64,000 bases of DNA from Trichomonas tenax. Lineage: Eukaryota; Parabasalia; Trichomonadida; Trichomonadidae. Positions within the stretch are counted from its first letter, which is position 1. Each line of letters starts with the position of its first letter. The stretch is from assembly GCA_023091735.1 (NCBI GenBank), contig JALKBU010000169.1:1-64000 (forward strand). The letters run 5' to 3'. Both the position numbers and the translations under genes were made by a program. Under the pieces are notes generated by a model, which saw only the letters and a program-made list of their open reading frames with translations, did no database searches and was not told the DNA's origin. Positions 1 to 12,030 of the stretch are shown here, one piece after another.

Positions 1-833
1 GCTGCATATTAGTGCATACATTTATGCTGGAAATCGTATATTTTTGGACGATTTGAAATGCAATCAATGATTTGATAGATATATAGACTGTGCCACTTAT
101 ACCACTGGATAGACAACTATCAATATGCACATGAATGTACTTTCAAATCGAAAAAATATTGATCAGATAAAAAGTTATGAAGGTCGCGGGACTACACCGC
201 AGAAGGAAATTTTTTCCCAAAATTCAGTGACGCCGATCAATAGTGATTATAAAATTATAAGCTAGATTATGAATTAATGACAGACAATCACCGCTTACGA
301 ATGGAAAATACTTATTAAATGTGCAATGCCTTAAAACAGATAAAATATAGTTTGGAAAATTTAAAATATGTGATAGAGGCAGTATTTCAGTAAGGAAGCG
401 GTTCACATGACAAGGGCAGTGTATGCATGGAAGCTGTAGATCATACTTTAAATAAAAAATAAATAAAAATTGAATATTTTATTTTAATGCTAGATCTGAT
501 AGTGGGTGTCATTTCTTGATTATGGAATCGTAACCCAATCAGAAAAATGCACTTAAACATAGTTGAAAATATTTCGAAAACATTTTGCCTAATAAGACTA
601 AAAGAATGCAGCAAAAGTTGTATTAAACGATATTAAAAGAGCTCTAATAAGTATTGGCATCAGTTGAAAGCAAGAAATCTTTTAAATTTTAATGATGAAT
701 TTAAATTAATGTATTTTTGCTTTGCTAGTTGTTACAACTCATCAATAGGATCTATAGAGTGAGTCCATAAATTAATATACACAATAATATTTATTTTAAA
801 CATATATATCTTTTCTCCCGAATCTAAAGATAT
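1..833. other. AT-rich stretch without a recognisable gene
   Basis: Only short open frames without family resemblance are seen on either strand. I see no tRNA, no tandem repeat and no clear surface-protein remnant. It lies beyond the 3' end of the minus-strand SAPS-like gene. Confidence 0.5.
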
Positions 834-2141
834 TCAGAAGAAGTTCTTGAATGATCCAAAGAATGTCGCCATGCTCGAACCTCCGTAGGAAGCGTTGCAG
901 ACGTTGTTGTATGGAACTAACTCGTTCTTGTAGAACTCCTGGTACTCAGGGATCTCCTTCAAGACAGCGCGAATCGCAGGTCTGTATTGTGCCTTTGCAT
1001 TGAACAGTTCAACGATTGAGAAAAGAGTCGGGCTGAGAACTCTGTTCGATCTTCCTGTCGCCTGGTCGATGAACAAAGGAGTGTAGACTCCGACCATTTT
1101 AACAGCGAATGTTTCATTCTTTAAACCGACTTCGACGAATTTTCTAAACTCGCCATGCAAAATTGTGCAATTCGGGAATTGGATCAAAACTGTGCACAAA
1201 GACTGCAAAACGGACGATTGCAGAAGCAGTTCATATGTCATTGGAGCGATTTCCATCATCTGTGCCAAGAAAGTTAAAGCGGAAACGCGATAAGAACGAA
1301 TTCGAGTAAATGGTTCTGTTATAAGCTTCAAAGCCGTCGGAATCAGCTTCAAACACTCAACAGCGATCGGAGCACACGTTACTGCTGTGATTGCACTCCA
1401 GTGAGCGTTCCTAACGTAATCCGGCGCGTTTGGAATTTCTGATATTAACGCTTGGATGACAGGAACTGTCTTAAATCCTTTCTCCATGATTTTGTTGCCG
1501 GAGCAGCGCGTAACGAGCTCGTAAAGACAAGTCAATTTGTCGTAAACAGGATCTGAATATGGATTCGTTCCAGAAGGTTGATATTTGTAGTCTACAGACT
1601 GCAGTTCGCGAATGATGTATTCGGCAATTCCGAAATCAACGAGCCATTCTTGAGCTTTTTCATATCTCTGTTCTTCTCCGTTAGTAAGTGAAGTAAAGAA
1701 GTTGAAAACACTGGGATTTGCACAATGCTTCAGAAGATGGTAAATGAAACCACAGTGTTCGATCGTTTCGTTTGGTAATGTTTGTAAAAGAACCAATGTG
1801 AGACTTGAAAGCCTTCCGAGGACGTAGGCCGGAACATCTGGCTTCACTAGTGCTTCCAATGCATGATTTCTGAATCTATCTTCAAGCAAAATGTCTTTGC
1901 AAAGAGTTTCATCACCAAGCACGAAAATCGAGTACGCGCGCGAAGCTTCGATAGACTTATCATCTGAGAAGACAATAGCCAACATATCGTCAATGTGTGT
2001 TTCAATAAATCTCATAATCGTTGAATTCTTCTGTTTAACAGCTCTGATGACAGAGGGGATCGCGAGAAGCGCTTTTAAATCAGGATTTGGGGATTGAATG
2101 ATTGAATATAACTCTGAAGAGCTGTAACTGTTTGGAAACAT
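834..2141 (-). CDS. SAPS-like (PP6/SIT4-associated) regulatory subunit
   Basis: This 435-residue all-helical protein resembles the SAPS family, the regulatory subunits of the PP6/Sit4 protein phosphatase, which act in the cytosol in cell-cycle and membrane-traffic control. The family order is visible: an N-terminal stretch (about residues 20-50) like the SAPS opening, with a short acidic-helix start followed by KQKNSTIMRFIETHIDDML; then FIYHLLKHCANPSVFNFF followed by a WLVDFGIAEYIIREL segment, matching the WLNE-x-IQRLVELI region of SAPS proteins; then armadillo-like helices to the end. It is shorter than animal and yeast members, which have long acidic tails. The ATG start is preceded by a TCACTA initiator-like site about 27 bases upstream. 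Alternatively it is a generic armadillo-like protein. The assignment is by eye and moderate. Confidence 0.6.
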   Translation of the reverse strand: MFPNSYSSSELYSIIQSPNPDLKALLAIPSVIRAVKQKNSTIMRFIETHIDDMLAIVFSDDKSIEASRAYSIFVLGDETLCKDILLEDRFRNHALEALVKPDVPAYVLGRLSSLTLVLLQTLPNETIEHCGFIYHLLKHCANPSVFNFFTSLTNGEEQRYEKAQEWLVDFGIAEYIIRELQSVDYKYQPSGTNPYSDPVYDKLTCLYELVTRCSGNKIMEKGFKTVPVIQALISEIPNAPDYVRNAHWSAITAVTCAPIAVECLKLIPTALKLITEPFTRIRSYRVSALTFLAQMMEIAPMTYELLLQSSVLQSLCTVLIQFPNCTILHGEFRKFVEVGLKNETFAVKMVGVYTPLFIDQATGRSNRVLSPTLFSIVELFNAKAQYRPAIRAVLKEIPEYQEFYKNELVPYNNVCNASYGGSSMATFFGSFKNFF

Positions 2142-2164
2142 TTTTTTTATCTCTTGTCACGTTT

Positions 2165-2170
2165 TAGTGA
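2165..2170 (-). promoter_or_regulatory. Initiator-like TCACTA upstream of the SAPS-like gene
   Basis: Read on the minus strand this is TCACTA, fitting the trichomonad initiator consensus TCA(+1)Y(T/A)(T/A), about 27 bases before the ATG at 2141. The element is known from Trichomonas vaginalis; use of this copy is inferred. Confidence 0.4.
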
Positions 2171-2502
2171 ATAAGGTTAATATTTATAAGATTTTGAACT
2201 TTTTGGAGTTTATTTTAGCCGTGAACATCATATTTCTTAACCATGTTAAATGTAAAGTGTTTGGTTGGCTGAGCTTTCGAAACCATTTGCGATTGGTTTT
2301 GGGATTTTACTAACGTATTTTTAAATAATTCGTTTTTTCTCATTGAATATTGGCTTTCATTGAATTTTAAATTGTACAACGTACTGAATTATTATTACTG
2401 TCACTAATAAACCAATTCTATTTTATTCAATTATATAAGGGGGAATCTTTGCGAAAAGGGGGCTATAATATTGGGTGTCTTAAAAATATTAGAGGAAGTG
2501 TG

Positions 2503-2718
2503 ATGGAAAATATTGCAGGCATTAACAAGAATGATTTGACTTATTGGAACGGCCCAGATGATAATGCAATTGCCCTGAAAGAATTAGGACAATGGGCGCT
2601 ATCGATTCCTCCTTCGGAAGCTGATGTGGAGTGGATTATTTCGCGTTTAAGGAATACCAGAAATAAAGGCAATCAAAAGACTGGTGAGGATTTGCTGAAA
2701 GCTAGAATTCTTCTGTAA
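2503..2718 (+). pseudogene. hAT-family transposase C-terminal fragment
   Basis: The 71 codons from this ATG carry the hallmark of the hAT dimerisation region: YWNG, then a leucine-rich helix, then LSIPPSEADVEWIISRLRNT followed by an RN/KTGEDL segment and a final hydrophobic run. This matches the family pattern LSIP-x-S-A-x-xE-xxFS-xx-Rn-xL. The frame stays open about 18 codons upstream but holds no catalytic core, no BED finger and no RW motif, so only the 3' end of a transposase remains. hAT transposons occur in trichomonad genomes. The small inverted repeats just downstream may be part of the old element end. It could also be a short domesticated exon, which is less likely. Confidence 0.6.
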
Positions 2719-2744
2719 AAAATATCAGATGTTGATAAAATTTA

Positions 2745-2830
2745 CTGGACAATATGCATTACATCGTCTTAGATAATACACGCATCAATAAATCTGTAAG
2801 TATTATCTTCCATTTCGAAATCTTGTCCAG
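2745..2830. repeat. Nested inverted repeat followed by a T-run
   Basis: Outer arms CTGGACAA (2745-2752) and TTGTCCAG (2823-2830) enclose inner arms AGATAATAC (2771-2779) and GTATTATCT (2800-2808), all perfect. A long T-run follows at about 2832-2841. The layout could be a hairpin RNA with a Pol III-like stop, or a decayed transposon end beside the hAT fragment. Confidence 0.5.
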
Positions 2831-3898
2831 CTTTTTTTTTTCTTTTTAGATGTCATTCTTACTTGCTTTGTCAAAGTACAATCTTGATTTTGATTATCTC
2901 AATTCTTTTGGTCAATTTGAAAATTGATCTCTTTCAATTATCAATAAAATCGTTTCTAATTGAAACCATATAACATTTTAAAAATTAATTATATACTATA
3001 GTATACAATTCGCGCGATTTATACTTGAATACAATGAAATTATTCATCAATTTCAATCAAATTGTTACTAAATAATTTGAATTATCAATTTTAAACAAAT
3101 GGAACAACTTGTTTAAACCAAAATTAACCTTTTTTGTGGAGTGTAAAATTGAAAATCAATTGTCGAATAGAAAAGGTTCAATAAAGCATTAGAGTTAAAA
3201 GAGATTTCGGGTAATATTGAGAGAAAAGCGTAAAAATCGAGCACTGCAATGATATCTCTGTTTATTTTTTGTGGAGGGAAAAATAATTGAAAGTGAAAAT
3301 CTTAAAAATTAACACTTTTGAGTTCTGAAAACAATAACATTACACTGAAATTTTGTTGTTGCAGAGATATCTTTAGACTATTTTTGATATGATTTCATTT
3401 CATTTGAATTTTTTTCAGATCAGCTTTATACTACATCAGAAATACATCAAAAATGGCTTTATCAAAGGTGTTTAAATTGATTTTGGCTGTGAAATGTGAT
3501 TGACTTGACCAATGATTGATGACTCACCAATATATTTAAGGCTCATTGATGTTGCTTTTCATGTTAAAAATTAAGAGTGGATAAAAATAAAATTGAATTC
3601 AATTTTCTGAACATTGTATTTCATTTCTTTTTCTTTTATGATACGATATGAGTAATAATGAAACTTTCAGTATTTTTCTGTTCTCAAAATTTTTAATACT
3701 TTATCAACAAATTCGCAGTGATGATTTGGATATAATCCCTTTTAAAATCGAATAATATAGGATCAATGAAATTGTGGGTGAACAAATTGTTTAAGATTTC
3801 GTCTCTACATTTCGCCAATATTCAATCCAATGGCTTTAGAGTAACAATTGTTTTCAATTTTCGAAAAAGCGCGTGAAAAAAAATCAATTTGAAATTTC
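2831..3898. other. AT-rich spacer
   Basis: No gene recognised. A perfect 10-base inverted pair (GATATCTCTG near 3250 and CAGAGATATC near 3363) is present. The rest is low-GC spacer leading to the first BspA-like gene. Confidence 0.45.
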
Positions 3899-6616
3899 AT
3901 GTCTGGAAATATATATTATAACGTTTTGACGCTTTCAGGCGTTGATGCTGTACAGAGAAACTGGAGTTACAATAGAGATATCAAGACTCTGATCATAAAT
4001 GAAGGAGTTACTGAAATTCCAAATGGAACTTTCTTCGATTGTTGGAATATTAGCGAGGCAAGACTTCCCAATTCCCTTCGGAGAATCGAGCAATACGTTT
4101 TTTACTTCTGTACTAAATTACTAAATTCTTTGCTGATAGGAAAATCACGCAGTTTGATTTTCCAATCAATTGCATAAAAATTGGTGATGAAGCGTTTTTG
4201 AACTGGAAACTTAGATACATCACATGGCCGCCAAATATAACGATAATTGGAGGAGTCGCGTTTAATGGTGCAGAATTTTCTGAAATCATCATTCCTCCAA
4301 CTGTTAAATCCATAGGATCAGGTGCATTTGCCAACAATCATAGATTGTTTACATTTGATTTGACCAAGTTAACATACATCGATTTTGGTTCTGGCGTTCT
4401 AGCAAACTGCAATCAATTGGAGAATTTTCCAAACATTCATATCATCAACAGTACAAATATAGGTTCTCTTTTCCGAAGATGCAGAGCAATAAGAGAAACA
4501 GTTACACTTCCACTTATCGATCACTACGGAGATTCAACGTATGAAGGCTGCCATAACCTGAGAGTTGTGCATTTTCCTCCGTATATTACATCAATAGGTA
4601 ATGCATGTTTTGCAGATTGTCCAAAATTAACGAATCTTCAAATTCCGGAAATCATTACTTATATTGGAAATTCTGCTTTTTTAGGATGTGTCAATCTTAA
4701 TAATATAACGATTCCAAAGGATATTCAAAAATTTGGAGTAAGAGTCTTTGAGAGTTGTATAAGTCTTGATACAGTAGTTTTGGGAGAAAATACCACAGAA
4801 GTAGGATGGCGATGCTTTGCAGGTTCTAGTGTTAAAAAGATCGTTTTCTCAGATGGTTTACAAGTTATTCCTGGTGAAGTTTTTGCTGGGTGTGGTTACC
4901 TTGAAGAGTTTGTAATACCTGAAAGTGTTACAGAGATCGGAGGATATGCATTTTCTGGTTGTTTGAGGCTCAAACATGTCAAATTTCCTTCAACACTTGT
5001 GACAATTCACAACAATTCTTTTTCTGGATGTTCTCAACTTGAAGAAGTTATTTTGCATGACAATGTTGCAGCAATCAAAGAAGAAGCTTTCAAAGATTGC
5101 AATAGTTTAAGAATAATTCGGTTTAGCAAAAGTTTAGAAAAAATTGATTGGGATGTATTCAACAACTGCAATTCCACTCTTGAAATCGATTTATCAATGA
5201 CAAATCTTTCTTATATCCATCAAAGAGCATTTCAAAATTGTAAAACAGCAAAAAGAGTTTTGTTTCCCAATACTCTGCGAATGATTTACGAATATGCGTT
5301 CGCGAGTTGTTGGAATTTAGAAGAAGCAGATCTTCCTGATTCTCTTAGAGATGTTCAAAGAAACATTTTCGAATATTGCTATAAGATCAGGAGAATACGT
5401 ATTGGACCAAATATAACATCAGTTCCATGAGCAATGTTCTATTATTGTAACTATACTGTAACTCTCGTTATCGAAGAAGGAGTCACTTCTCTTGGCCAAA
5501 ATTCATTCCAGTTTTGCACATCATTAGTTAACGTAACACTTCCAAGCACATTGACATTTATGCACTAAGATGTATTTAATCACTGTAATTTGCGTTATGT
5601 TACACTCCCTTCTAATTTGAGAGATGCTTGGGATGGATGTTTTGCATTTAACAGAGATTTGAGCATAACATGTAACAATGTAATGAGATATTTGTCTACA
5701 AGATTATTGGAGAACTCAGGAATTGTTAATATTACAATTCCTGAACAAGTAACATCAATCAGCGATGCTTGTTTCAGAAATTGTAGGAACTTATCATATA
5801 TAGTGATCCCACCACGAATTAAATCTCTTGCAACAGCTTTGTTCGAAGGCATAAAAAAATTCAAGACTTGAAATGCATGAAAACATCACTGGAATGGATT
5901 CATATTGTTTCTATAATTGCGAAATTTTATACGAGATTATTCTTTCACCAAAGATCACATCAATTGGTGAACACACATTTCACAAATGTAAAACATTAAA
6001 ATCCATTGTTTTACATTCAAAGATCACTTCAGTTGGAAATGTGGCCTTCACAGATTGCTAGTACCCTGAAACTGTTGATATTCGTTGTTATGCAGATTTT
6101 GGAGATCAATGTTTCTTCGGATGTAAAACACTTCGAAATCATCAGTTCCATGATGATTGCCAAATCAATTTAGGTGTAATTCAAGAGAATCCAATATTGC
6201 AGGCATTGACATTTGGTCATCGCTGCAGAATACAACATTTTGGAATATATCACAACCCATCTCTAATGATACTTCGTTTTGGAACAAACACATTTTTCGA
6301 TTGGCAAGCTTTAGATCCATATTATCATATCAAATTTGTTGCTTCCTGCGGATTATATGATTCATAAAACTTAAATCATTACTATGAAGTTGGAAATATG
6401 TCAACAATCATTCAAGTCCCAGAAAATAATGTTGGAAGTCGTTATGTTGGACATGAAATCAACAAATCATTGTCTTATGAATTATGTTTTGTACCTAAAT
6501 ACAGAGACCTCAATCTCTGGTGTGATCCTGTTATCGAAAGCCCAAGAGAGTTCTTCTCAATAAATCTCTTCTGGAGCTTTTGTCACAATGTTATATTCCA
6601 TGTTGAGGGTAAATAA
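3899..6616 (+). pseudogene. BspA-like leucine-rich-repeat surface protein, decayed copy 1
   Basis: The translation is a long series of 23-residue LRR_5 units of the form SIGNxAFxxCxxLxxIxIP, the BspA/TpLRR type found in large trichomonad surface-protein families thought to act in adhesion. The ATG at 3899 opens with MSGNIYYNVLTLSGVD and no obvious signal peptide. The frame shifts near 4140-4195, then reads to a TGA at 5428. It resumes in the same frame past this TGA and a TAA near 5566, shifts again near 5870, and meets a TAG at 6060. The last part (6398-6616) is a non-LRR cap with YRDLNLWCDPV and INLFWSF, shared with the copy ending at 10649. At least five lesions make it a pseudogene. Confidence 0.85.
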
Positions 6617-6793
6617 AAATATATATTTCTATCTTTGAAGAACAAATGATATCACTGCGTTTAAAATTTTCGTTGTCACTGTAGTATAAATATAATATCA
6701 ATAATTGAATTTTTGCATTTCATAAACGAAATCAGGTGAATTAATGCTGCAATAACTAATGAAAGATTAAGCCCCCGCATACATAGACTTTTC

Positions 6794-7360
6794 CTATATG
6801 AAAATATTATTGGTATTGATTAGAATTGAAGATGGAAAAGAACTGTTTTCAAGTGTGCAATTTTCTCCAATATCAAGAAATTGGAGCATCGGACAATTTG
6901 CGAAAGCAAATGTTTTTACAGTTATGTTTGGTGGAATAACTATTAACTTGAGTATTCTACAATCAGCAAAAGTGAATGGTTCAATCTTTGATATGTTTTG
7001 TGTCAATTTGACGAATTCCAAACTTTGACAATCCATAAAAGCATTTGATTCTAATGATGTCAAAGTTGATGGAGATATGAATTCCATCAAACTTCGGCAA
7101 TAATAGAAGCAATATGATTCAATTGTATTTAAACCTATTGGAAGGAATAAATATCTTAGATTGAAACAATTTGCAAATGCATAAGATCTCAAAATATTTA
7201 AATGAACATCACTCAAATTTAATCGCTCGAAGTTGTTATTATAGAAAGCATAATTTCCAACAGAGGTCAAATTCTGAGGGCATTGATAAAATGCATTGTC
7301 TTCTATGTATAAAACTTGACCAAGAAATTCTATATTAACTAAACTGGAACATCAATAACA
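6794..7360 (-). pseudogene. Inverted BspA-like fragment between two plus-strand copies
   Basis: On the minus strand about 185 codons encode LRR_5 units (NAFMDCQSLEFVKL, SYCFYYCRSLMEF, SYAFANCFNLRYLFLP). The frame runs upstream from the well-conserved part to about 7355, where a stop appears, with a short deletion inside one repeat (FYQCPQNLTSVGNYAF lacks the usual spacer). There is no start, signal peptide or C-terminal cap, so this is an internal piece of a family member. It lies head-to-head with the plus-strand copy beginning near 7360, suggesting an inversion or gene-conversion scar. Confidence 0.8.
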
Positions 7361-10300
7361 TGTCTCTGATGGAATTATTGTTATTAATGCAGGAAAAGTT
7401 ATTGATACACGATTACGTATTTTTAGGTTGTTATAGATTAACGACAGTAAATGTTCCATCGAGTGTTACAACTTTAGGTGATTTTGCGTTCAAAGGGACA
7501 AATATAACATCAATTACTATAGATAGTGCATTTACCTCGTTTGGAACTAATGTTTTCTCTTACTGTCCATATTTGAAATCCATAACAATCGGATCTTCAC
7601 CGACAACTATACCATCTTATACGTTCTACAGTTGCAAACTCCTACAGAGCATCACTATTCCAGCGACTGTGACATCTGTTGGCGATTACGCGTTCCAAAA
7701 TTGTGTCAGTCTTTCTTCAATCACAATTGCCTTTAAATCCACATGAATTGGTGGAAACTGCTTCTTTGGATGCAATAGATATGGTGCATTATATGATCAA
7801 ACTGCATCTCAGAGTGGCTCTAACTATATGTTCGCTGGCACTGGTTTCACAAGTGTCAGAATAAGAACAGGCGTCAATTATGTTAGTGGCATGTTTGTAA
7901 GCTTGCAAGCTGCTATAAACTTGTATCTGTTACAATTGATTCAGGTGTACCAACATTGCCATCTTCAATTTTCGATTCTTGCTATAGTCTTAGTTCAGTT
8001 ACTATTCCATCCACATACACAAACCTTAATGGCAACATTTTCAATAATTGCTATGGCATACAGACAGTTTTCTTCCAAGTGTAACTAACATTCCATCATA
8101 CATGTTCCATAACTGCATGAAATCATTCACGTTCCCATCAATTGTAACAATAATAAATTCTTGCGCATTCATGAACACAGCATTAACATCCATTACGTTC
8201 CCACCAAACTTGGCAAAAATATACGATTTTGCTTTTTCCGGAACCCAAGTGACAGAAATATATCCGCCAGCATCAGTTAATTATATTGGAGTTTGTGCAT
8301 TTTCATCATGCACCAAATTGACAAGGGCAGACTTATCAAGATTAACAAACTGCACTGTTGGCACTGGTGTATTCGGTGGATGCATTGCTTTAGAAAATAT
8401 GATCAATTTCGCAATGCTCCAATTTGAATCTCATCCAGGAAGCTTATTTAGTTTAAATAGATACATAATAGATCTTGCCAACCTACCAAATGCCAGAGTA
8501 ATTGGTGATTCTATGTATTGTGGATGTGAAAACCTTAGAAACATCGTCATCTCATCATACTACACAGCAATTTATTCAAATGCATTCTCAAATTGTATTT
8601 CCCTCACGACAGTTAACATTCCCGACACAGTGACAGTGGTACAGAACAATGCATTTTATAACTGTACAAGTTTGGAGTGCTTCAGACTCTCTGAAAACAC
8701 AGCAGTATATGGTTCGGGCGTTTTTCAGTATTGTTCTCACTTATCATCTATTACAATCCCTAACTGCGTTTGGTCGTTTGGAAGTGACTTCTTCTCTTAT
8801 TCAGGAATCAAAACTGTCACATTCACATGGAATTTAACAATGGTTTCATATGAATGCTTCAGATCTGACACAAAGTTAATGGAATTTGTTATTCCAGAAG
8901 GAACAATAGAAATTGGGTCGTACGCGTTTTTAGGATGCAGTGAATTAGTCAAAGCTACTTTCCCATCATCTTTGCAATTGATCAAAGATTGTGTATTTTC
9001 TGGCTGCTCTAAACTAGTTGAAGCCATCCTTCCTAACAACATCAGTGCCATCTGGACATATGCTTTCTCTTCCAACTACAATCTTAGATATATTGAATTC
9101 CCTGAAAATCTAACTTCAATTGGTAATTATGCGTTCCAATATTGCAACTCGACAACTGTTTTGAATTTCAAATCAAAATTGCAATCAATTGGTAACTATG
9201 CATTTTATTATAATTATAACCTAACAAAAATTTCCTATCCTAATTCACTGAGAAGCAATGACTACTATGCATTCTGTCACTGCGAGAAATTAGAATCCGC
9301 TAATCTTCCAGAAGGCCTTAGCACATTGAACAATAATGCATTTTCCTACTGTTATAAATTAACAAATGTTACCATTCCTTCAATAATTTCAACAATAAGC
9401 TCCAGCTGCTTCTATAATTGTAACTCAACACAAAATATTAAAATTTCCCGAGGTGTCCAATATTTATCCGGCAGCTGTTTTTATTATAACTCGGCACTTG
9501 AATCGATCGACCTCCCGGATACAATAACAACCATTGATGGCTCTGTCTTTAGTAACTGCTATAAGCTAATTTCTATTACAATTCCACCATTAGTCACATC
9601 CATCGGTTCGAGTTGTTTTGCAAACTGCTACAACTTAACTGTAACATTCAATGATGTGTTGACAACAATTGGAAGCAATGCATTCCAAAATTCCGGTGTC
9701 AATTTCTCAAGTTTACCTGATACAGTAACATCAATTGGATCCTATGCATTTGATGGTTGTCCCAATATTCTTGAATTTACAATACCTCCAAGAGTTACAT
9801 CAATTTCAAGCTACGTATTCCAAAATGAGAATCAATTGACACACATGAATCTCCACGATGACATAACATCTATTAACTCTTATGCGTTTTATCAATGCTA
9901 CGCTTTGGATTGAACTTCCATCAAGATTGTCAACATTGGGTACTTATGCATTTTATGGTTGCAGTTGATTGAAATAAATTATTATACCACCTCTCACTAA
10001 GACAATAAGCTCATATTTGTTCCAAAGCTGTAGCTCTCTTGAGAATGTAACATTCCTTGGAACAGAATTATCATTCGGCAGTTACGTTTTCAGTTACTGC
10101 CATCTTCTTAAATCCATTTTCATTCCACCGCAGTCTACAACAACATCAAATACATTCTACTATTGCTACGGATTAGAGTAGATAACAGTCTATGCAAACT
10201 GCACACTTGGATCATCAACTTTCTACTATACACCAAATGTTAAGTACTTCAGATTCTGGGAAGAAACAACAATGTCTTCGACATCAACTTTCTATTCATA

Positions 10301-10649
10301 CAACCAAATGAAAGTGTTCTATTGTGGTAAAACTGATACAAAATCTTCAACTACAATATCGGAATTGAAGAAATATACAATGATTCAAGTTCCAAAAAAT
10401 TATCAATCAACAACAATGGCGACATTACCTGTAAATGCAAGTCTTTCATGTGAGTTCTGCTATGAGCCAATGTACAGAGATTTGAACCTTGTTTGCGAAC
10501 CAGTGAAGAAATGTCCAAAGGAATTTTATTCTTGGAACCTCTTCTGGAGCTTCAGCGAGAATGCAATCTTCCATGCTTTTTGTGCATATGTAAATTATTA
10601 TATTGTCGGTTTCTTAATCAAGATATTGAATCTGTTGCTGAATATTTAA
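7360..10649 (+). pseudogene. BspA-like leucine-rich-repeat surface protein, decayed copy 2
   Basis: LRR_5 repeats fill the whole span. An in-frame TGA lies near 7744 (read through into IGGNCFFGC). The frame shifts near 7905 and again near 8075, after which about 620 codons are open to 9913 with roughly 26 repeats (examples: SITIPPLVTSIGSSCFANC, NAFSYCYKLTNVTIPS). Another shift occurs near 9905, followed by in-frame TGA, TAA and TAG codons before an open end that carries the C-terminal cap (YRDLNLVCEPV, WNLFWSF) and a hydrophobic tail (NYYIVGFLIKILNLLLNI) that could be a membrane anchor. The 5' end is scrambled at the junction with the inverted fragment. Its long open core suggests more recent decay than copy 1. 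Confidence 0.85.
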
Positions 10650-10760
10650 AATTCGAGAAATACATTTTGATATTTTGTGAGATTTTGTATTGTAGTTATG
10701 ATATTCATGGAGATTTATTTGGTTTTGAAAGAGATTTAAGTCATATTTTTTGTTGTTTTG

Positions 10761-11132
10761 ATGTCTTCATTCACATTGTTGATTTTCATTGTTGGAATTG
10801 TGATTCCAAGTCTGAAATTTTCTTTGGAAATCAATAAAAGAAAGAAGACAAATCGCAACATCAAGCATATTATCACGAATTTATTTTATATATTTTTAGA
10901 TACGATTTTAAATAACTCGATTGTAGGTTTTTGCCTCTTTATTATGACTATAGCTTCGTCTTTTACGACTTATTCGCGTTCAAGTTCGGTTTCTAAAATG
11001 GTCCAAAAATTATTATCTTCGCAAACAGCTTCTTATATCCTTAATTATTACGAAATTTTCGAATCCTTTCTTAAATCTATATTAGATAGTCTCGAATCCA
11101 TATTTTATTTGATATTCGATAAATTAGATTAG
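10761..11132 (+). CDS. Small hypothetical membrane protein or detached tail
   Basis: This 123-codon frame begins at an ATG with a hydrophobic helix (FTLLIFIVGIVIPSLKFSL), then a basic stretch (NKRKKTNRNIK) and a second hydrophobic helix (NNSIVGFCLFIMTIASSF). The rest is serine- and leucine-rich. No family is recognised. It begins only about 110 bases after the decayed BspA copy and may be the displaced anchor and cytoplasmic tail of that gene, or a chance frame in AT-rich DNA. Confidence 0.3.
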   Translation: MSSFTLLIFIVGIVIPSLKFSLEINKRKKTNRNIKHIITNLFYIFLDTILNNSIVGFCLFIMTIASSFTTYSRSSSVSKMVQKLLSSQTASYILNYYEIFESFLKSILDSLESIFYLIFDKLD

Positions 11133-12030
11133 AATTCTTCTGAAATCATCCCATTGGATAGACCTCAATCTGTATATCATTACATGATGAGCATATCTTA
11201 TTCAGTCTTAAAGATGCATCGCTTTATAATATCATCCATAGCACAGAGCAACTGACACCACAGCATCAAAATCCTATAGGCGTTTCTAGCAGCGAATCAA
11301 ATACACTTTATTTATTCGATTAACAATATACTGACGAAACTCGATATCTTAATCTGAACCTAGGATCTGCGTGAAATGCTCTTTCTCATTCATTAAGTTG
11401 CAAGGTATAATATCAATAGAAATATTTTTTCCATAATATAAGATTAAATTTATGAATACTTACACATTAGAGACAAAATTCCATTGAGCATCGCAATGAA
11501 ACCCCAAAATACAAGCTACTAATTAAATAAAAATAATTTCATAAAATTATTTTTAATCGATAAAAGCACTTAACAATCTGTGTGTACGCTTTGCATATGA
11601 ATCAATGAATGTCTATTGTAATGGATTGAACAAAAATGAGATTTATAATTTTGAAAAATTATCTTTTTTTGATAGCAGCACTTTATAATCTAGGAATAGT
11701 ATTTACTCTCAATTTATGAACAATCACTATATGCATTTGGATCTAAATCAAAAATCTAGTTCCAAAAATGTTTTTAAGCGATAATATCATGCGACAATCT
11801 ATGTGTAGCATTTCTGTTAAAATGGTGTTTTATTCATCATATATATTTGGATTAAAATTAGAAATATATTTTGATGAAAAATTTGTTATAGGCATATGTG
11901 ATGCAATCTTTTGGCTCTAGGTTTTATTTGTCGAAAGTGTTCATATTCCAACTCCAAAACAATCAAGTGTAAAAGATTAGAAACTAAGGCAGTTTTTGTA
12001 AACAATTTTACATTAACGGTTCCCCCGCAG
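11133..12030. other. Spacer with faint coding-like remnants
   Basis: No intact gene. A frame near 11330-11375 reads RYLNLNLGSA, faintly like the YRDLNL cap of the two BspA copies, and may be a third worn cap. About 36 open codons near 11575-11687 have no recognised family. Confidence 0.35.

Noticed and set aside
3250..3372. GATATCTCTG / CAGAGATATC inverted pair as transposon ends
   Set aside because: Only ten bases match, with no target duplication or internal coding; too short to support an element.
8649..9075. Overlapping frames on both strands inside the second BspA copy as extra genes
   Set aside because: They are shadows of the LRR repeats, with no family resemblance.
11576..11592. Trichomonad 3' splice site (ACACACAG on the minus strand)
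   Set aside because: The branch part ACTA is missing, no GTATGT donor lies upstream, and no gene reads across it. No other convincing intron signal was seen in the window.
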